A stretch of 64,000 nucleotides of DNA from an uncultured Clostridia bacterium (GCA_910587735.1 CAJUNT010000010.1:11682-75681); one strand, 5' to 3'; shown: positions 42,942-51,899, counted from the first letter of the stretch. Notes: generated from the sequence alone by a model not told the origin. Made by a program: numbers and translations.

Positions 42942-44171
42942 ATGCAGTATCTTTTTAATGATGACAGCAATTTATATAGCGCTGTTGGAGAGGAGGATGA
43001 TATTACCATTCCCTCCCATATTAAACAAATAGGCTCTATAGAAAATGATATTAAAATATATGTAGAAGATTATGTATATACCTATTTGTATCAATATGCT
43101 AGAAGCGGAGGAAATAAAGAAAAACTTGCCGCTTTGGCTGGAAAGCGCATTGTGATAGATGGACAGCAAAATATTATTATTAGTGGTGCAATACAAGCTA
43201 AAAATACAAAAGAACAAAAAGGCGTGGAAAGTTTTACAGATGAAACATGGGAATATATCAATGAACAAATGCAGCATTATTTTAAAGGACTGTGTCTTGT
43301 GGGGTGGGTACATACACAACCCAGTTTCGGCACTTTTTTAATGGCAAAAGATGAAACATTCCACAAAGAATATTTTAAAGAACCGTGGCAGGTATTGTTT
43401 GTCATAGATTCATTGGACAAGCTGGATACCTTTTTTATACATAATGCAGAAAAAACAGGATTGCGTCCTGCAAAGGGATATTTCATTTATTATGAAAAAA
43501 ATCAGGAAATGCAGGAATATATGCTAGAAAATAGCTTAGTGCGTCCACGGTTGGAAAAACAAACAGAAAATACAGAGAAAGGAGAAGATAATAAACAAAA
43601 GAAACGCCCTACACCAGAAGAAAGAATGGACGCCGCAAAAGAAATTAGGCGTGTATTGAAAAAAAGGGCGAAAGAAGCAGAAGAAGAAAACCGCAGCAGA
43701 TTAACCATGCTTGCTGGTGTCAGCAGTATATTATGTATTGCTTGTCTTTTTATGGGGGTTAGTTTGTTGAATAATATCAGTAGAGTCAGAAAGCTGGAAA
43801 CAGAAATCGCTACTGTGCAAAATTCTTACTATGCTATGGCGGAACAGCTAGAAGAAGCGCAAACACAAATGGTATTTGCAGCACAAAGAGCAGAACAGCA
43901 GGAGCAACTGAGAAAAGAGGCAGAAGAAAAGGCAGCACGACAAAAGCAGGAAGAAGAACGAAAAGCCGCAGAAGAACAAAAAAGAAAGGCGGAAGAAGAA
44001 AAAAATAAAGTACTTGCTACTTATGTTGTGGAAGAAGGGGACAGCCTCGGGTATATCAGCAATAAATTTTATGGGACAAGTACAGCCATAAAAGATATTA
44101 TGCAGGCGAATGGTATAAACGATAGTAACAAAATTATCTGCGGGCAAACACTGGTCATACCAAAAAGGTAA
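42942..44171 (+). CDS. Membrane LysM protein with degenerate JAMM/MPN domain
   Basis: The 409-residue protein has four parts. Residues ~20-195 resemble an MPN (JAB) fold, with CLVGWVHTQPSFGTFLMAKD aligning to the JAMM pattern GWxHxHPxFGxxLSxxD, but Q126 replaces the second zinc His and the Ser is lost, while H124 and D137 remain. One membrane helix follows (LAGVSSILCIACLFMGVSLL), then an E/K/A/Q coiled coil. A C-terminal LysM (TYVVEEGDSLGYISNKFYGT to ICGQTLVIP) is last. The LysM should bind peptidoglycan outside. AAGGAGGT supports ATG 42942. Confidence 0.75.
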   Translation: MQYLFNDDSNLYSAVGEEDDITIPSHIKQIGSIENDIKIYVEDYVYTYLYQYARSGGNKEKLAALAGKRIVIDGQQNIIISGAIQAKNTKEQKGVESFTDETWEYINEQMQHYFKGLCLVGWVHTQPSFGTFLMAKDETFHKEYFKEPWQVLFVIDSLDKLDTFFIHNAEKTGLRPAKGYFIYYEKNQEMQEYMLENSLVRPRLEKQTENTEKGEDNKQKKRPTPEERMDAAKEIRRVLKKRAKEAEEENRSRLTMLAGVSSILCIACLFMGVSLLNNISRVRKLETEIATVQNSYYAMAEQLEEAQTQMVFAAQRAEQQEQLRKEAEEKAARQKQEEERKAAEEQKRKAEEEKNKVLATYVVEEGDSLGYISNKFYGTSTAIKDIMQANGINDSNKIICGQTLVIPKR

Positions 44172-44177
44172 AAAGGT

Positions 44178-44217
44178 GGAGATAGAAGAAAATGGACTTC
44201 TATCTCCTTCTGTTTTT
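44178..44217 (+). terminator. Terminator of LysM gene
   Basis: GGAGATAGAAG pairs with CTTCTATCTCC around AAAATGGA, followed by TTCTGTTTTT. Confidence 0.85.
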
Positions 44218-44395
44218 GTGCGTATTTTTGTTATGAAAATAGAAATTTAATAAAAAATGAAATAAAATTTTATTTGTAATAAGAAAAAAGAAGATTTCCT
44301 ATAAAAGTTAGCAAAAGTTTATAAGTGTGTTTTTAAGGAAGAATAATAAATAAAAAAGTTCCTCCAATAAAATACAATGATACAAATCAATTTTT

Positions 44396-44478
44396 TATTT
44401 GTGGACGCTGTCCACACCTGTAAACTTTTTTGGAAAAAAGTTTGACAAAAAATTTAAAATCGCCTACGGCAAATAAAC
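44396..44478. repeat. Dispersed intergenic repeat, copy 9
   Basis: TTTGTGGACGCTGTCCACAC, CTGTAAACTTTTTTGGAAAA, GTTTGACAAAAAATTTAAAA and GCCTACGGC, as in copy 7. It lies at the left border of the contractile element. Confidence 0.75.
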
Positions 44479-44482
44479 ATGA

Positions 44483-45121
44483 TTAAATAGGGACAAATTT
44501 GACGTGTATCACTTTACCAATTACACGCACACGGTTTTGTTCTTCTCCTGAAAAAATATAGGAGGAATATGCAGGATTTTCTGGTTGCAAAACAAGTATG
44601 TTTTCCTTTTTTAATACTCGTTTTAATGTAGCAGATTCATTATCTATTACAACAACAGCAATATCACCATTTTCTACATCGGATTGCTTTCTTACCAGTA
44701 CAATATCACCATCATGTATGCGAGCATTAATCATGCTATTTCCTTCTACACGAATGTAAATATAATCATAACAAGAATTTAATTCTGATATGTCTATAGA
44801 TTCATAACCTTCTATATAATCCTCTGAAAAAGTAGGATTTCCCGCATGAACAGAGCCAATAATGGGCAGTTTGATAATGGTATTGTTTTTTGGTAAACTT
44901 TCACTTTGTATATAATCGCATGATATGAGTAGTTCTTCATAGGGAACAATGCTACTGGCTATGGCTTGAAGCAAACGTGGAGAGGGTGGTCTGTCTAATT
45001 TTAAATTAAGATATTTTGATAGATATGTACGATTAAAACCCGTTTGCTCTGCAAATTCTATTGTTGTTTTGCCGTTCATTAGTTTGATGAGTTGTTCTTT
45101 AAAAAGGTTTTTTTGAAACAT
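44483..45121 (-). CDS. Phage-type repressor, HTH plus S24 peptidase
   Basis: The 212-residue protein has an HTH (TTIEFAEQTGFNRTYLSKYL) and a LexA/CI-like S24 domain with a possible Ala-Gly cleavage site in GSVHAGNP, catalytic Ser in RVEGNSMINARIHDGD and Lys in NESATLKRVL. Self-cleavage after DNA damage would derepress the adjacent element. AAGGAG lies 11 bases before ATG 45121; the longer frame from 45145 lacks a site. It is divergent from the structural operon and probably controls it. Confidence 0.85.
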   Translation of the reverse strand: MFQKNLFKEQLIKLMNGKTTIEFAEQTGFNRTYLSKYLNLKLDRPPSPRLLQAIASSIVPYEELLISCDYIQSESLPKNNTIIKLPIIGSVHAGNPTFSEDYIEGYESIDISELNSCYDYIYIRVEGNSMINARIHDGDIVLVRKQSDVENGDIAVVVIDNESATLKRVLKKENILVLQPENPAYSSYIFSGEEQNRVRVIGKVIHVKFVPI

Positions 45122-45265
45122 AAAGGCGAGTACTCCTTTCTTCATTATGCTGTCAATGGTATTTATAGTATTCTATTGATATAGATATAGTATATATTTG
45201 ATTTTAATGTTAATAGTGTAACATGATACTGCAAAAAAGGCAAATGTATGAAGTGATGTTTTTTA

Positions 45266-45294
45266 TTGACAAAGAACATATGTACTGATATTAT
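45266..45294 (+). promoter_or_regulatory. Rightward promoter with DinR/LexA-like operator
   Basis: TTGACA (45266-45271) and TATTAT (45289-45294) have a 17-base spacer. The spacer contains GAACATATGTAC (45274-45285), one base from the GAAC-N4-GTTC DinR/LexA consensus. Another palindrome, TGATATCA, lies just after. Repression by the divergent S24 protein or by host LexA is likely. Confidence 0.65.
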
Positions 45295-45392
45295 AAAAGT
45301 GATATCATATGATAAATGGGTCTATTGTAAGGAGTGTGCTATGATGAATTCGTGAAAAAAATTAACAAAGTGAAAAAGAGGAGTATTTTATT

Positions 45393-45860
45393 ATGAAAGA
45401 GAAGGTTAAAAATAATGTTACAAAGGAGGAAAGACGACAAATGAAACAAAAACTGTTTAGATGGGGAAGAACAGTTGACTTTTGTAGAAATAAACAAAGA
45501 GAAATTGAAAAATTACAAATGATAATAAAAAATTATTTGATGTTAGAAAAAAATGTACCTTTTTTGGGGAAAAAAGATGCAGACTGTTTTATAGAGGCAA
45601 AACAATTATATGAAATGGAGGTAAACAAAATGGAAGAATACATATGTAAAGAAATGAAACAGTATTCTGAAATGGAAAGATATATTGAACAACTGAATTA
45701 TGATGAGCAGATGTTTTTGAAATTACGATATCAAAAAGGACATCAATATGATTATATTGCATTGAACACACATAAAAGTAGAGCAAAGTGTTTTCGTGAC
45801 CATGATTTGATATTAGATAAATTGATATTGATTTGTAGAAAACAAAAAGCTGTTGCATGA
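45393..45860 (+). CDS. Sigma-like phage transcriptional activator
   Basis: The 155-residue basic helical protein ends with a region-4-like segment (IEQLNYDEQMFLKLRYQKGH to SRAKCFRDHDLILDKL), reminiscent of ArpU/RinA-type late activators. It is the first rightward gene and is separated from the terminase by 323 bases of AT-rich regulatory DNA. It probably turns on the structural operon. AAAAGAGGAG lies before the ATG. Confidence 0.55.
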   Translation: MKEKVKNNVTKEERRQMKQKLFRWGRTVDFCRNKQREIEKLQMIIKNYLMLEKNVPFLGKKDADCFIEAKQLYEMEVNKMEEYICKEMKQYSEMERYIEQLNYDEQMFLKLRYQKGHQYDYIALNTHKSRAKCFRDHDLILDKLILICRKQKAVA

Positions 45861-46031
45861 TGATTCATGAAAATAATATCAATCATAAAAATGATTTGAT
45901 ATCAATAGTATTCCTTTCGTATATACCTGTCATATAAAAATATTGCTGTGATAAATTCTATTCGTTTTTTATATAAATTTCACAAATAAAAATGTAAAAA
46001 ATAATAAATATTTCATTTTATGACACTATTG

Positions 46032-46055
46032 TGGTTCATACTGTATATGGTTCAT
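46032..46055 (+). promoter_or_regulatory. Direct repeats in the leader of the structural operon
   Basis: TGGTTCAT occurs at 46032 and again at 46048, 16 bases apart, in otherwise AT-rich gene-free DNA (45,861-46,183). They may be sites for the activator encoded upstream. Confidence 0.4.
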
Positions 46056-46183
46056 TTTTATAAAAATATAAATATTTATTTTGCCAAATGTATTGATATT
46101 ACAATGAAAATTAAAAAAATGAATTTTTGAGACTTTTTGAGATTTTTTAATCAGTATGATACATAACATAAGGAGGAAAATTT

Positions 46184-46561
46184 ATGAAAGAAAATTTGAG
46201 CAAAAAAGAAATTGTATTTTGCCGTCTCAAAGCAGAAGGAAAATCTGATATTGAGGCGGCAGAACAAGCAGGATTTTTAAAACAAACAGGAGAAAAATTG
46301 TCAAAACAAGAACGCATACAAAAAGAAATTATGAGGCAGTTGAAAGAAAAAAAGAAACAGAATATTGCTGATGATGAGGAAATATTGCAGTTTTTGACAA
46401 GTGTTATGAAGGGAGATGCTTATATTGAAAAAAGCGATTCTATTATGAAAGACAGAATGAAAGCAGCAGAATTGTTGGGGAAAAGACAAAATACTTTTGA
46501 ACAGCCAGAATTGAAAAATGATGCTGTGATTATTGTAGATGATATCGTTAAAGGGAAGTAG
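46184..46561 (+). CDS. terS: Terminase small subunit
   Basis: The 125-residue protein has an N-terminal HTH (LSKKEIVFCRLKAEGKSDIE, AAEQAGF) and a helical oligomerisation part (DDEEILQFLTSVMKGDAYIE, MKDRMKAAELLGKRQNTF), the usual PBSX-type TerS layout. It recognises DNA for packaging. AAGGAGG precedes the ATG and its stop touches the next gene. Confidence 0.85.
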   Translation: MKENLSKKEIVFCRLKAEGKSDIEAAEQAGFLKQTGEKLSKQERIQKEIMRQLKEKKKQNIADDEEILQFLTSVMKGDAYIEKSDSIMKDRMKAAELLGKRQNTFEQPELKNDAVIIVDDIVKGK

Positions 46562-46566
46562 TGAAT

Positions 46567-47814
46567 ATGGCGGAAAATAAAATTCAGCTTTCTTCACTCA
46601 TTGCAGAACCATTTTATAATGTGCATAAAAGTATTTGTGAAGAAAAACATACACACTATTGGCTCAAAGGTGGTAGAGGAAGTACAAAATCCTCATTTGT
46701 ATCATTGGAAATCATATTAGGTATGATGAAATATGAACAGGCGAATGCTGTGGTATTGAGAAAAATTGGTATTCATTTGAAAGATAGTGTTTTTGAACAA
46801 ATATGGTGGGCAATTTCTATATTAGGTGTGGAAGAACAATGGGAAGGGAAAACATCATCTCCTTTGGAAATTACATACAAAAAAACAGGACAAAAAATAT
46901 TGTTTCGTGGGGCGGATAATCCTAGAAAAATAAAATCTATAAAATGCCGAAAAGGATATATCAAATATATATGGTATGAGGAAACGGATGAATTTTCTGA
47001 TATTTCTGAAATTAGAAATATCAATCAGTCTTTGATGAGAGGCGGTAAAAAATTTGCTGTGTTTTATACCTATAATCCCCCTAAAAGTAAAAAAAATTGG
47101 GTGAACAGAGAAAGTGAAAAACAAAGAGAAGACAAATATATACATCATAGCACTTATGAAAAAGTACCCCATGACTGGCTGGGAGAGCAGTTTTTTTTAG
47201 AAGCGGAACATATTAAAAAAATGCAACTGAATGTATATCGTCATGAGTATATGGGAGAGGCAATAGGAACAGAGGGAACTGTGTTTCAAAATGTAGTGTT
47301 GAGAGATATTACAGAAAAAGAAATTGCAACATTTGATAATGTGGCAAGAGGCTTAGATTGGGGGTATGCAGTAGACCCATTGCATTATACAGTGAATCAT
47401 TATGATAAAACAAGAAAAAAACTTTATATCTATTTTGAAATACAACAGACTGCATTGAGTAATTATAAAGCATATGAAATGATAAAAAATGAAAATGTGC
47501 AGAATGGTTTAATTGTTGCCGACAGTGCAGAACCAAAATCTATTGCAGAAATGCAAAGTTATGGTTTGAGAATAATAGGAGCGAAAAAGGGTCCTGATAG
47601 CGTGAATTATGGTATAAAGTGGCTACAAAGTTTGGAGGAAATTGTGATTGATGAAAAAAGATGTCCTGAAACAGCAAGAGAATTTGTAGAGTATGAACTG
47701 GAAAAAGATACAGATGGTAGTTGGAAATCTAAATTTCCTGATAAATGTAATCATGCTATTGATGCTGTTCGTTATGCTAGAGAGTATGATATGCGTATGG
47801 TGAAAGTAACATAA
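46567..47814 (+). CDS. terL: Terminase large subunit
   Basis: The 415-residue packaging motor has the ATPase Walker A KGGRGSTKSSF (~35) and Walker B IKYIWYEETDEF (~135). The RNase H-like nuclease has RGLDWGYAVDP (~263), VADSAEPKSIAEM and HAIDAVRYA (~400) with its acidic residues intact. Both activities therefore look functional. GTG at 46561 or ATG 46567 could serve as start; ATG is chosen. Confidence 0.93.
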   Translation: MAENKIQLSSLIAEPFYNVHKSICEEKHTHYWLKGGRGSTKSSFVSLEIILGMMKYEQANAVVLRKIGIHLKDSVFEQIWWAISILGVEEQWEGKTSSPLEITYKKTGQKILFRGADNPRKIKSIKCRKGYIKYIWYEETDEFSDISEIRNINQSLMRGGKKFAVFYTYNPPKSKKNWVNRESEKQREDKYIHHSTYEKVPHDWLGEQFFLEAEHIKKMQLNVYRHEYMGEAIGTEGTVFQNVVLRDITEKEIATFDNVARGLDWGYAVDPLHYTVNHYDKTRKKLYIYFEIQQTALSNYKAYEMIKNENVQNGLIVADSAEPKSIAEMQSYGLRIIGAKKGPDSVNYGIKWLQSLEEIVIDEKRCPETAREFVEYELEKDTDGSWKSKFPDKCNHAIDAVRYAREYDMRMVKVT

Positions 47815-47821
47815 AAGTTGG

Positions 47822-48045
47822 TGTGTGGAAGAATTTTTTCATTTGTGAAAAGTTCCCCAATGAACAAAACCCGTTGTCTAAGTTTCTCTCTTGTCAAATA
47901 TCCACTAAAGTTTCAAAACCCATCAAAATATACACTTGAAAGCATTTAAAACCGTGGGGATTCTCCCCACTACCCCTACCAACTTTTGAAAAAGTTGGAC
48001 AAAACTTTAATAGGAAAACTTCGTTTTCCTTCATTACAAAGAATA
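47822..48045. repeat. Dispersed intergenic repeat, copy 10, inside the contractile element
   Basis: TTTTTTCATTTGTGAAAAGTTCCCC, GAAAGCATTTAAAACC, CCGTGGGGATTCTCCCCAC, CCAACTTTTGAAAAAGTTGG and GGAAAACTTCGTTTTCC. It lies between terL and portal, which are normally adjacent in PBSX-like operons, so a chromosomal repeat has entered the element. Confidence 0.8.
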
Positions 48046-48077
48046 GTATGTAACAAATAGAAAGGAGGGAAAAACAA

Positions 48078-49625
48078 ATGTATATTACAGAAATAGAATT
48101 GATGAAACAAAAATTAGAAGCTGTTCACAAAGGAAATGAAAGCGAATTGATTAAAGCAATTATTGCAGATGATATGAACAGCTCTATAAAAAAAGAAATG
48201 ATGGAAGGAGAAAAATATTATTGCTGTCAACATGATGTATTGCAAAAAAATTTTTCTGTAAAACATTTTTCTGAAACATATCAAACACCAGAAGGAAAAC
48301 AGGAGGAAAGAATGAAATTGCTTTCCAATCCTAACAGGAGTAATCATCATGTGGTGTGTCCTTTTCATCATGTACTTGTGGAGCAAAAGGTTTCTTATTT
48401 GGTGGCAAAAGAACCAAGTATATTGGTAAAAGGGGAAAATGATGCACATACACAAAAATATGAAAAACTATTATCTGAATTGGCTGATGAAAAATTTAAT
48501 GGCGTTTTATATGAATGGATTGTCGGTGCATCTAATAAAGGTGTGGAATATGTTCATGTGTATTATGACAAAAATGGAAAACTGCAATATTGTGTTGTGC
48601 CAGCAGAAGAATTGATAGTATTTTATGATTCTGTAAATAAAACAGAAATAGAGCAGGTGATTCGATATTATTATTTTAATATTGTGGAAAATGGCAAAGA
48701 ACAAGCAGTAAAAAAAGTGGAATGGTGGACAAAAAATGATGTGACATATTACATAGAAAAAAGTGATGGAAGTTACCAAAAAGAACAAAATCCAACAGGA
48801 CACTGGACAATTATTAAAGAAAATATGGAGGAAATAGAAAAAGAACAACATGGCTGGGGAAAAGTGCCTTTTATAGCACTTAGAAATAACAGCAAAGAAT
48901 TGTCTGATTTGAAAATGATAAAGGGCTTAATAGATGCTTATGACTTGATTTGTAGTGAAGGTACAAATAGTTTATTAGATTTGGTAGATTTGTATTGGGT
49001 GATTGCAGGATATGGCGGAGAAACAGCAAGTGCTATAGCAAAAAAATTACAGGTAAACAGGGCTGTGCAGATATCGGATTCTTCTGGAAAAGTGGAAACG
49101 AAACAAGTACATTTACCCATTGAGGGCAGAATACAATGGCTAAAATTGTTGAGAAAAGATATATTCCATTTCGGTATGGGCGTGGATACAGACAGTGAAA
49201 ATTTGGGAAATGCTCCTAGTGGTGTTTCTTTAAAATTTCAATATGCTATGTTTAATTTAAAAATCAATGGTATTGTGCCTGAAATTAAAAAATCTTTAAA
49301 ACAACTATTTTGTTTTTTGCTGGAAGACTGCAATAGAAAAAATGATACAGATTATAATGTGAATAGCATAGATATCAAATTGAATTTAAACAGTATTACT
49401 GATGATATGGAAATGGTGAATATGATTACAGCATCAAAAGGCATTGTGAGCGAAAAAACATTACTTGCACAACATCCATTTGTGCAGGATGTAAATAGTG
49501 AAATACAAGCCGTTTGGCAGGAAAAAGAAAGGGTGATAAATTATGATACAGATGAACAGACAGGACAAGCAGGAAACCATAAATCAACAGCAGTATCAGC
49601 AAAAGATGATGGAATGGAATCATGA
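48078..49625 (+). CDS. Portal protein (SPP1 gp6-like)
   Basis: The 515-residue protein matches SPP1-type portals: HHVLVEQKVSYLVAKEPSIL near residue 95, EWIVGASNKGVEYVHVYYDK, WGKVPFIALRNNSKELSDLK, then ISDSSGKVETKQVHLPIEGR and the clip/stem FHFGMGVDTDSENLGNAPSG-VSLKFQYA. It forms the dodecameric DNA port. AAAGGAGGG precedes the ATG. Its last 83 bases overlap the scaffold gene. Confidence 0.9.
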   Translation: MYITEIELMKQKLEAVHKGNESELIKAIIADDMNSSIKKEMMEGEKYYCCQHDVLQKNFSVKHFSETYQTPEGKQEERMKLLSNPNRSNHHVVCPFHHVLVEQKVSYLVAKEPSILVKGENDAHTQKYEKLLSELADEKFNGVLYEWIVGASNKGVEYVHVYYDKNGKLQYCVVPAEELIVFYDSVNKTEIEQVIRYYYFNIVENGKEQAVKKVEWWTKNDVTYYIEKSDGSYQKEQNPTGHWTIIKENMEEIEKEQHGWGKVPFIALRNNSKELSDLKMIKGLIDAYDLICSEGTNSLLDLVDLYWVIAGYGGETASAIAKKLQVNRAVQISDSSGKVETKQVHLPIEGRIQWLKLLRKDIFHFGMGVDTDSENLGNAPSGVSLKFQYAMFNLKINGIVPEIKKSLKQLFCFLLEDCNRKNDTDYNVNSIDIKLNLNSITDDMEMVNMITASKGIVSEKTLLAQHPFVQDVNSEIQAVWQEKERVINYDTDEQTGQAGNHKSTAVSAKDDGMES

Positions 49626-49938
49626 AAAAGAAGAGCTCGAAAAAATGTATCATGAAAAATTGAAAAAATATGTTATAGAGTGCTTTTTGAAACAACAAGG
49701 AGCAAGAAATACAAAGGCATTGCTTGCTCTGATAGATTTAGAAAGTATTATATTGAATGATGATAATACTTTGGAAGGGCTGGATATCAAACAGTTGAAA
49801 AAAGAAGTGCCTTATCTTTTTGAGGAACAAAGTGAAAACAAAAAAATAGAGGGTACTGGTTATCAATCTACTAATAAAAAAGCAGATAAAAAAAGTGATA
49901 TAGCAAAACAATTTGAACAGGCATTAATGAGAAGATAA
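49543..49938 (+). CDS. Capsid scaffold-like protein
   Basis: The 131-residue protein has an N-terminal charged coiled coil and a C-terminal helix-turn region (ARNTKALLALIDLESIILND, TLEGLDIKQLKKEVPYLFE) typical of gp20-type scaffolds that guide capsid assembly. AAGGGTG lies 8 bases before ATG 49543, supporting the overlap with portal. No Mu F-type minor head protein is encoded between portal and scaffold, unlike most SPP1-like phages. Confidence 0.7.
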   Translation: MIQMNRQDKQETINQQQYQQKMMEWNHEKEELEKMYHEKLKKYVIECFLKQQGARNTKALLALIDLESIILNDDNTLEGLDIKQLKKEVPYLFEEQSENKKIEGTGYQSTNKKADKKSDIAKQFEQALMRR

Positions 49939-49966
49939 TAAAATATAATTAAAGGAGAGGTATAAT

Positions 49967-50902
49967 ATGAGTATTAATACAATAGAATATGCAAAAATAT
50001 TTATGAAAGCATTAGATGAACAGTTGATTGCAAAAGCAACAAGTGGCTGGATGGAACAAAATAGTGGTCAAATACAGTATACTGGAGGAAATGAGGTTAA
50101 AATACCAAAATTACAATTAAATGGTTTGGGAACATATGATAGAGATAATGGTTTTGTGCAAGGTGCTGTGACATTGACATATGAAACAAGATTGATGACG
50201 CAAGATAGAGGCAGAACATTCCAAATTGATGCTATGGACGTAGATGAAACAAATTTTGCAGCGGTTGCTGGTGATGTTATGGGACAGTTCCAAAAAACAA
50301 AAGTGATACCTGAAATTGATGCATATCGTTATAGCAAAATTGCAGAATTGGCTGAAGATATGAAAAAGGTTTCTTATTATCACCCAGTAAAAGATACTAT
50401 TGTTGAAAAATTGCTTGAGGAAATTACAATCGTAAAAGATATTGTGGGAGATGAAAATCAAATTATTATTACAATGTCTTCTAAAACAGCAAATTTATTG
50501 GATATGGCAAGTAATCATATGCTGGAAACAGGTACATTTCAACAGGGAAATGTGATATTGAATGTGAAAAATATTGACGGAAGCCCTATTATTAGAGTGC
50601 CTTCTGCTAGATTGAAAACAGCATATCAATTTTTTGATGGTACTACAACAGGTGAAACAGAAGGCGGTTTTGAACCAACAAGTGATGCAAAAGATATTAA
50701 TTGGATTATTGCTGTAAAAAATGCCCCTATTGCAGTTTCTAAAACAGATGTGACAAGAATATTTGACCCTATGACAAATCAAAAGGCAAATGCTTGGAAA
50801 ATTGATTATAGAAAATATCATGATTTATGGATTACTGATAATGCTATGGATGGTATTTATGTCAATATTGATGGACAAGCATCAACTACAAAAGGGGAAT
50901 AA
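49967..50902 (+). CDS. Major capsid protein
   Basis: The 311-residue protein starts with EYAKIFMKALDEQLIAKATS and has VKIPKLQLNGLGTYDRDNGF, TRLMTQDRGRTFQIDAMDVDET and RYSKIAEL, the XkdG/HK97-like pattern in Clostridia myophages. Full length. AAAGGAGAGG precedes the ATG. Confidence 0.88.
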   Translation: MSINTIEYAKIFMKALDEQLIAKATSGWMEQNSGQIQYTGGNEVKIPKLQLNGLGTYDRDNGFVQGAVTLTYETRLMTQDRGRTFQIDAMDVDETNFAAVAGDVMGQFQKTKVIPEIDAYRYSKIAELAEDMKKVSYYHPVKDTIVEKLLEEITIVKDIVGDENQIIITMSSKTANLLDMASNHMLETGTFQQGNVILNVKNIDGSPIIRVPSARLKTAYQFFDGTTTGETEGGFEPTSDAKDINWIIAVKNAPIAVSKTDVTRIFDPMTNQKANAWKIDYRKYHDLWITDNAMDGIYVNIDGQASTTKGE

Positions 50903-50905
50903 TAT

Positions 50906-51289
50906 ATGGAGCAACAATATGATATTGTGAGTGCAGAGGGTATTTGTGAAAAAATAAAACAATTACGAAAGTATAATGATGAACAGCAATCTGAAATAGA
51001 TGATGTATTGCTTTTTGCTTGCCAAAGAAGTATGGACATTGTGAAAGCATATTGCAATATACAACAAATACCCATTGCATTGGAAAATGTTTGTATTGAA
51101 ATGAGTATGTTGCTTTTTGATAATGAAAATTATGAGCAATCACACAAAAATACTGCTATTAAAACAATACAAGAGGGTAATGTTTCTATTACATATCAAA
51201 ATCAGGGCAATGCTTGGAAAGATAATAAAAAAGAATTGCTGAAAGGATTTTCTGAGGAATTAGATAAATTTCGCTGTATGAAGTGGTGA
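50906..51289 (+). CDS. Head-tail connector protein
   Basis: The 127-residue protein has helices DEQQSEIDDVLLFACQRSMD, IVKAYCNI and IPIALENVCIEMSMLLFDNE followed by SITYQNQGNAWKDNKKELLK, like gp6/YqbG-type connectors that bind under the portal. It begins 3 bases after the capsid gene. Confidence 0.75.
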   Translation: MEQQYDIVSAEGICEKIKQLRKYNDEQQSEIDDVLLFACQRSMDIVKAYCNIQQIPIALENVCIEMSMLLFDNENYEQSHKNTAIKTIQEGNVSITYQNQGNAWKDNKKELLKGFSEELDKFRCMKW

Positions 51290-51324
51290 TTGAATAAAAA
51301 GCATACTATAAAATTTTACTTTTT

Positions 51325-51460
51325 TTTGTGGGGAGTGTCTAAAAAGAGTAGTTTTAAAAGTAATTTTTATTTCTGTTTGTCATCGGGAAAACGAAGTTTT
51401 CCATAAAGATTTTGCCTCGCTTTGGGGGAAGCGAATGAGGTTTAGAGAAAAGATTCAATG
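51325..51460. repeat. Dispersed intergenic repeat, copy 11 (inverted), inside the contractile element
   Basis: AAAAAGAGTAGTTTTAAAAG matches DNA near 25,000. CGGGAAAACGAAGTTTTCC is the reverse-oriented hairpin unit, and CCTCGCTTTGGGGGAAGCG-AATGAGGTTT matches copy 12. The copy runs into the 5' end of the next gene. Confidence 0.7.
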
Positions 51461-51887
51461 TCTTAAATGCACGTTTAGTCACTCCCCTTTTGTGAATGTA
51501 GTTGCAAAGTGGGAAAGAGGAGGGGATAGTATAGAAAATATTAAAAAAGATATTGAGCGTTTTTTTAAACAAAAGTGTTTTGTGACAGTATGGCAAGAAC
51601 AAAAAACAGATTGGGGAGAAACGCTCATAATAGAAGAAGAACAAATAACAGAAATGCCTTGCAGACTTTGCAGAAATGTAAAAACAGCAGTGAAGAATAC
51701 TGTTTTACCCTCAGAAATAGTATATGATGCCATATTATTATTTCCTAAAGAATATGTGATATTGGCAGGAAGTAAAATAGAAGTGGAACAGGAATATGGC
51801 GAAAATTTAGTGTTTTATTGCGCTGGAGAAATGATTGATTACGATACACATAATGAAATTGCTTTAAAAAGAGAAAGTATAGCATAA
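51435..51887 (+). CDS. Head closure / neck protein with repeat-altered 5' end
   Basis: The 150-residue frame occupies the XkdH position between connector and tail terminator. Residues from I33 (IENIKKDIERFFKQKCFVTV) look like the genuine protein; strands with IVYDAILLFPKEYVILAGSK follow. Residues 1-32 read through repeat-like DNA. A perfect AGAGGAGGGG site lies 7 bases before codon 33, which is ATA, not ATG. Either the original start has mutated and the repeat now supplies one, or ATA is used. Function by position. Confidence 0.55.
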   Translation: MRFREKIQCLKCTFSHSPFVNVVAKWERGGDSIENIKKDIERFFKQKCFVTVWQEQKTDWGETLIIEEEQITEMPCRLCRNVKTAVKNTVLPSEIVYDAILLFPKEYVILAGSKIEVEQEYGENLVFYCAGEMIDYDTHNEIALKRESIA

Positions 51888-51899
51888 GGGGGGAAGTAT

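Noticed and set aside
51354..51644. Leftward 96-codon frame over the neck gene
   Set aside because: It is a complementary-strand shadow overlapping a repeat and a phage gene in the opposite direction.
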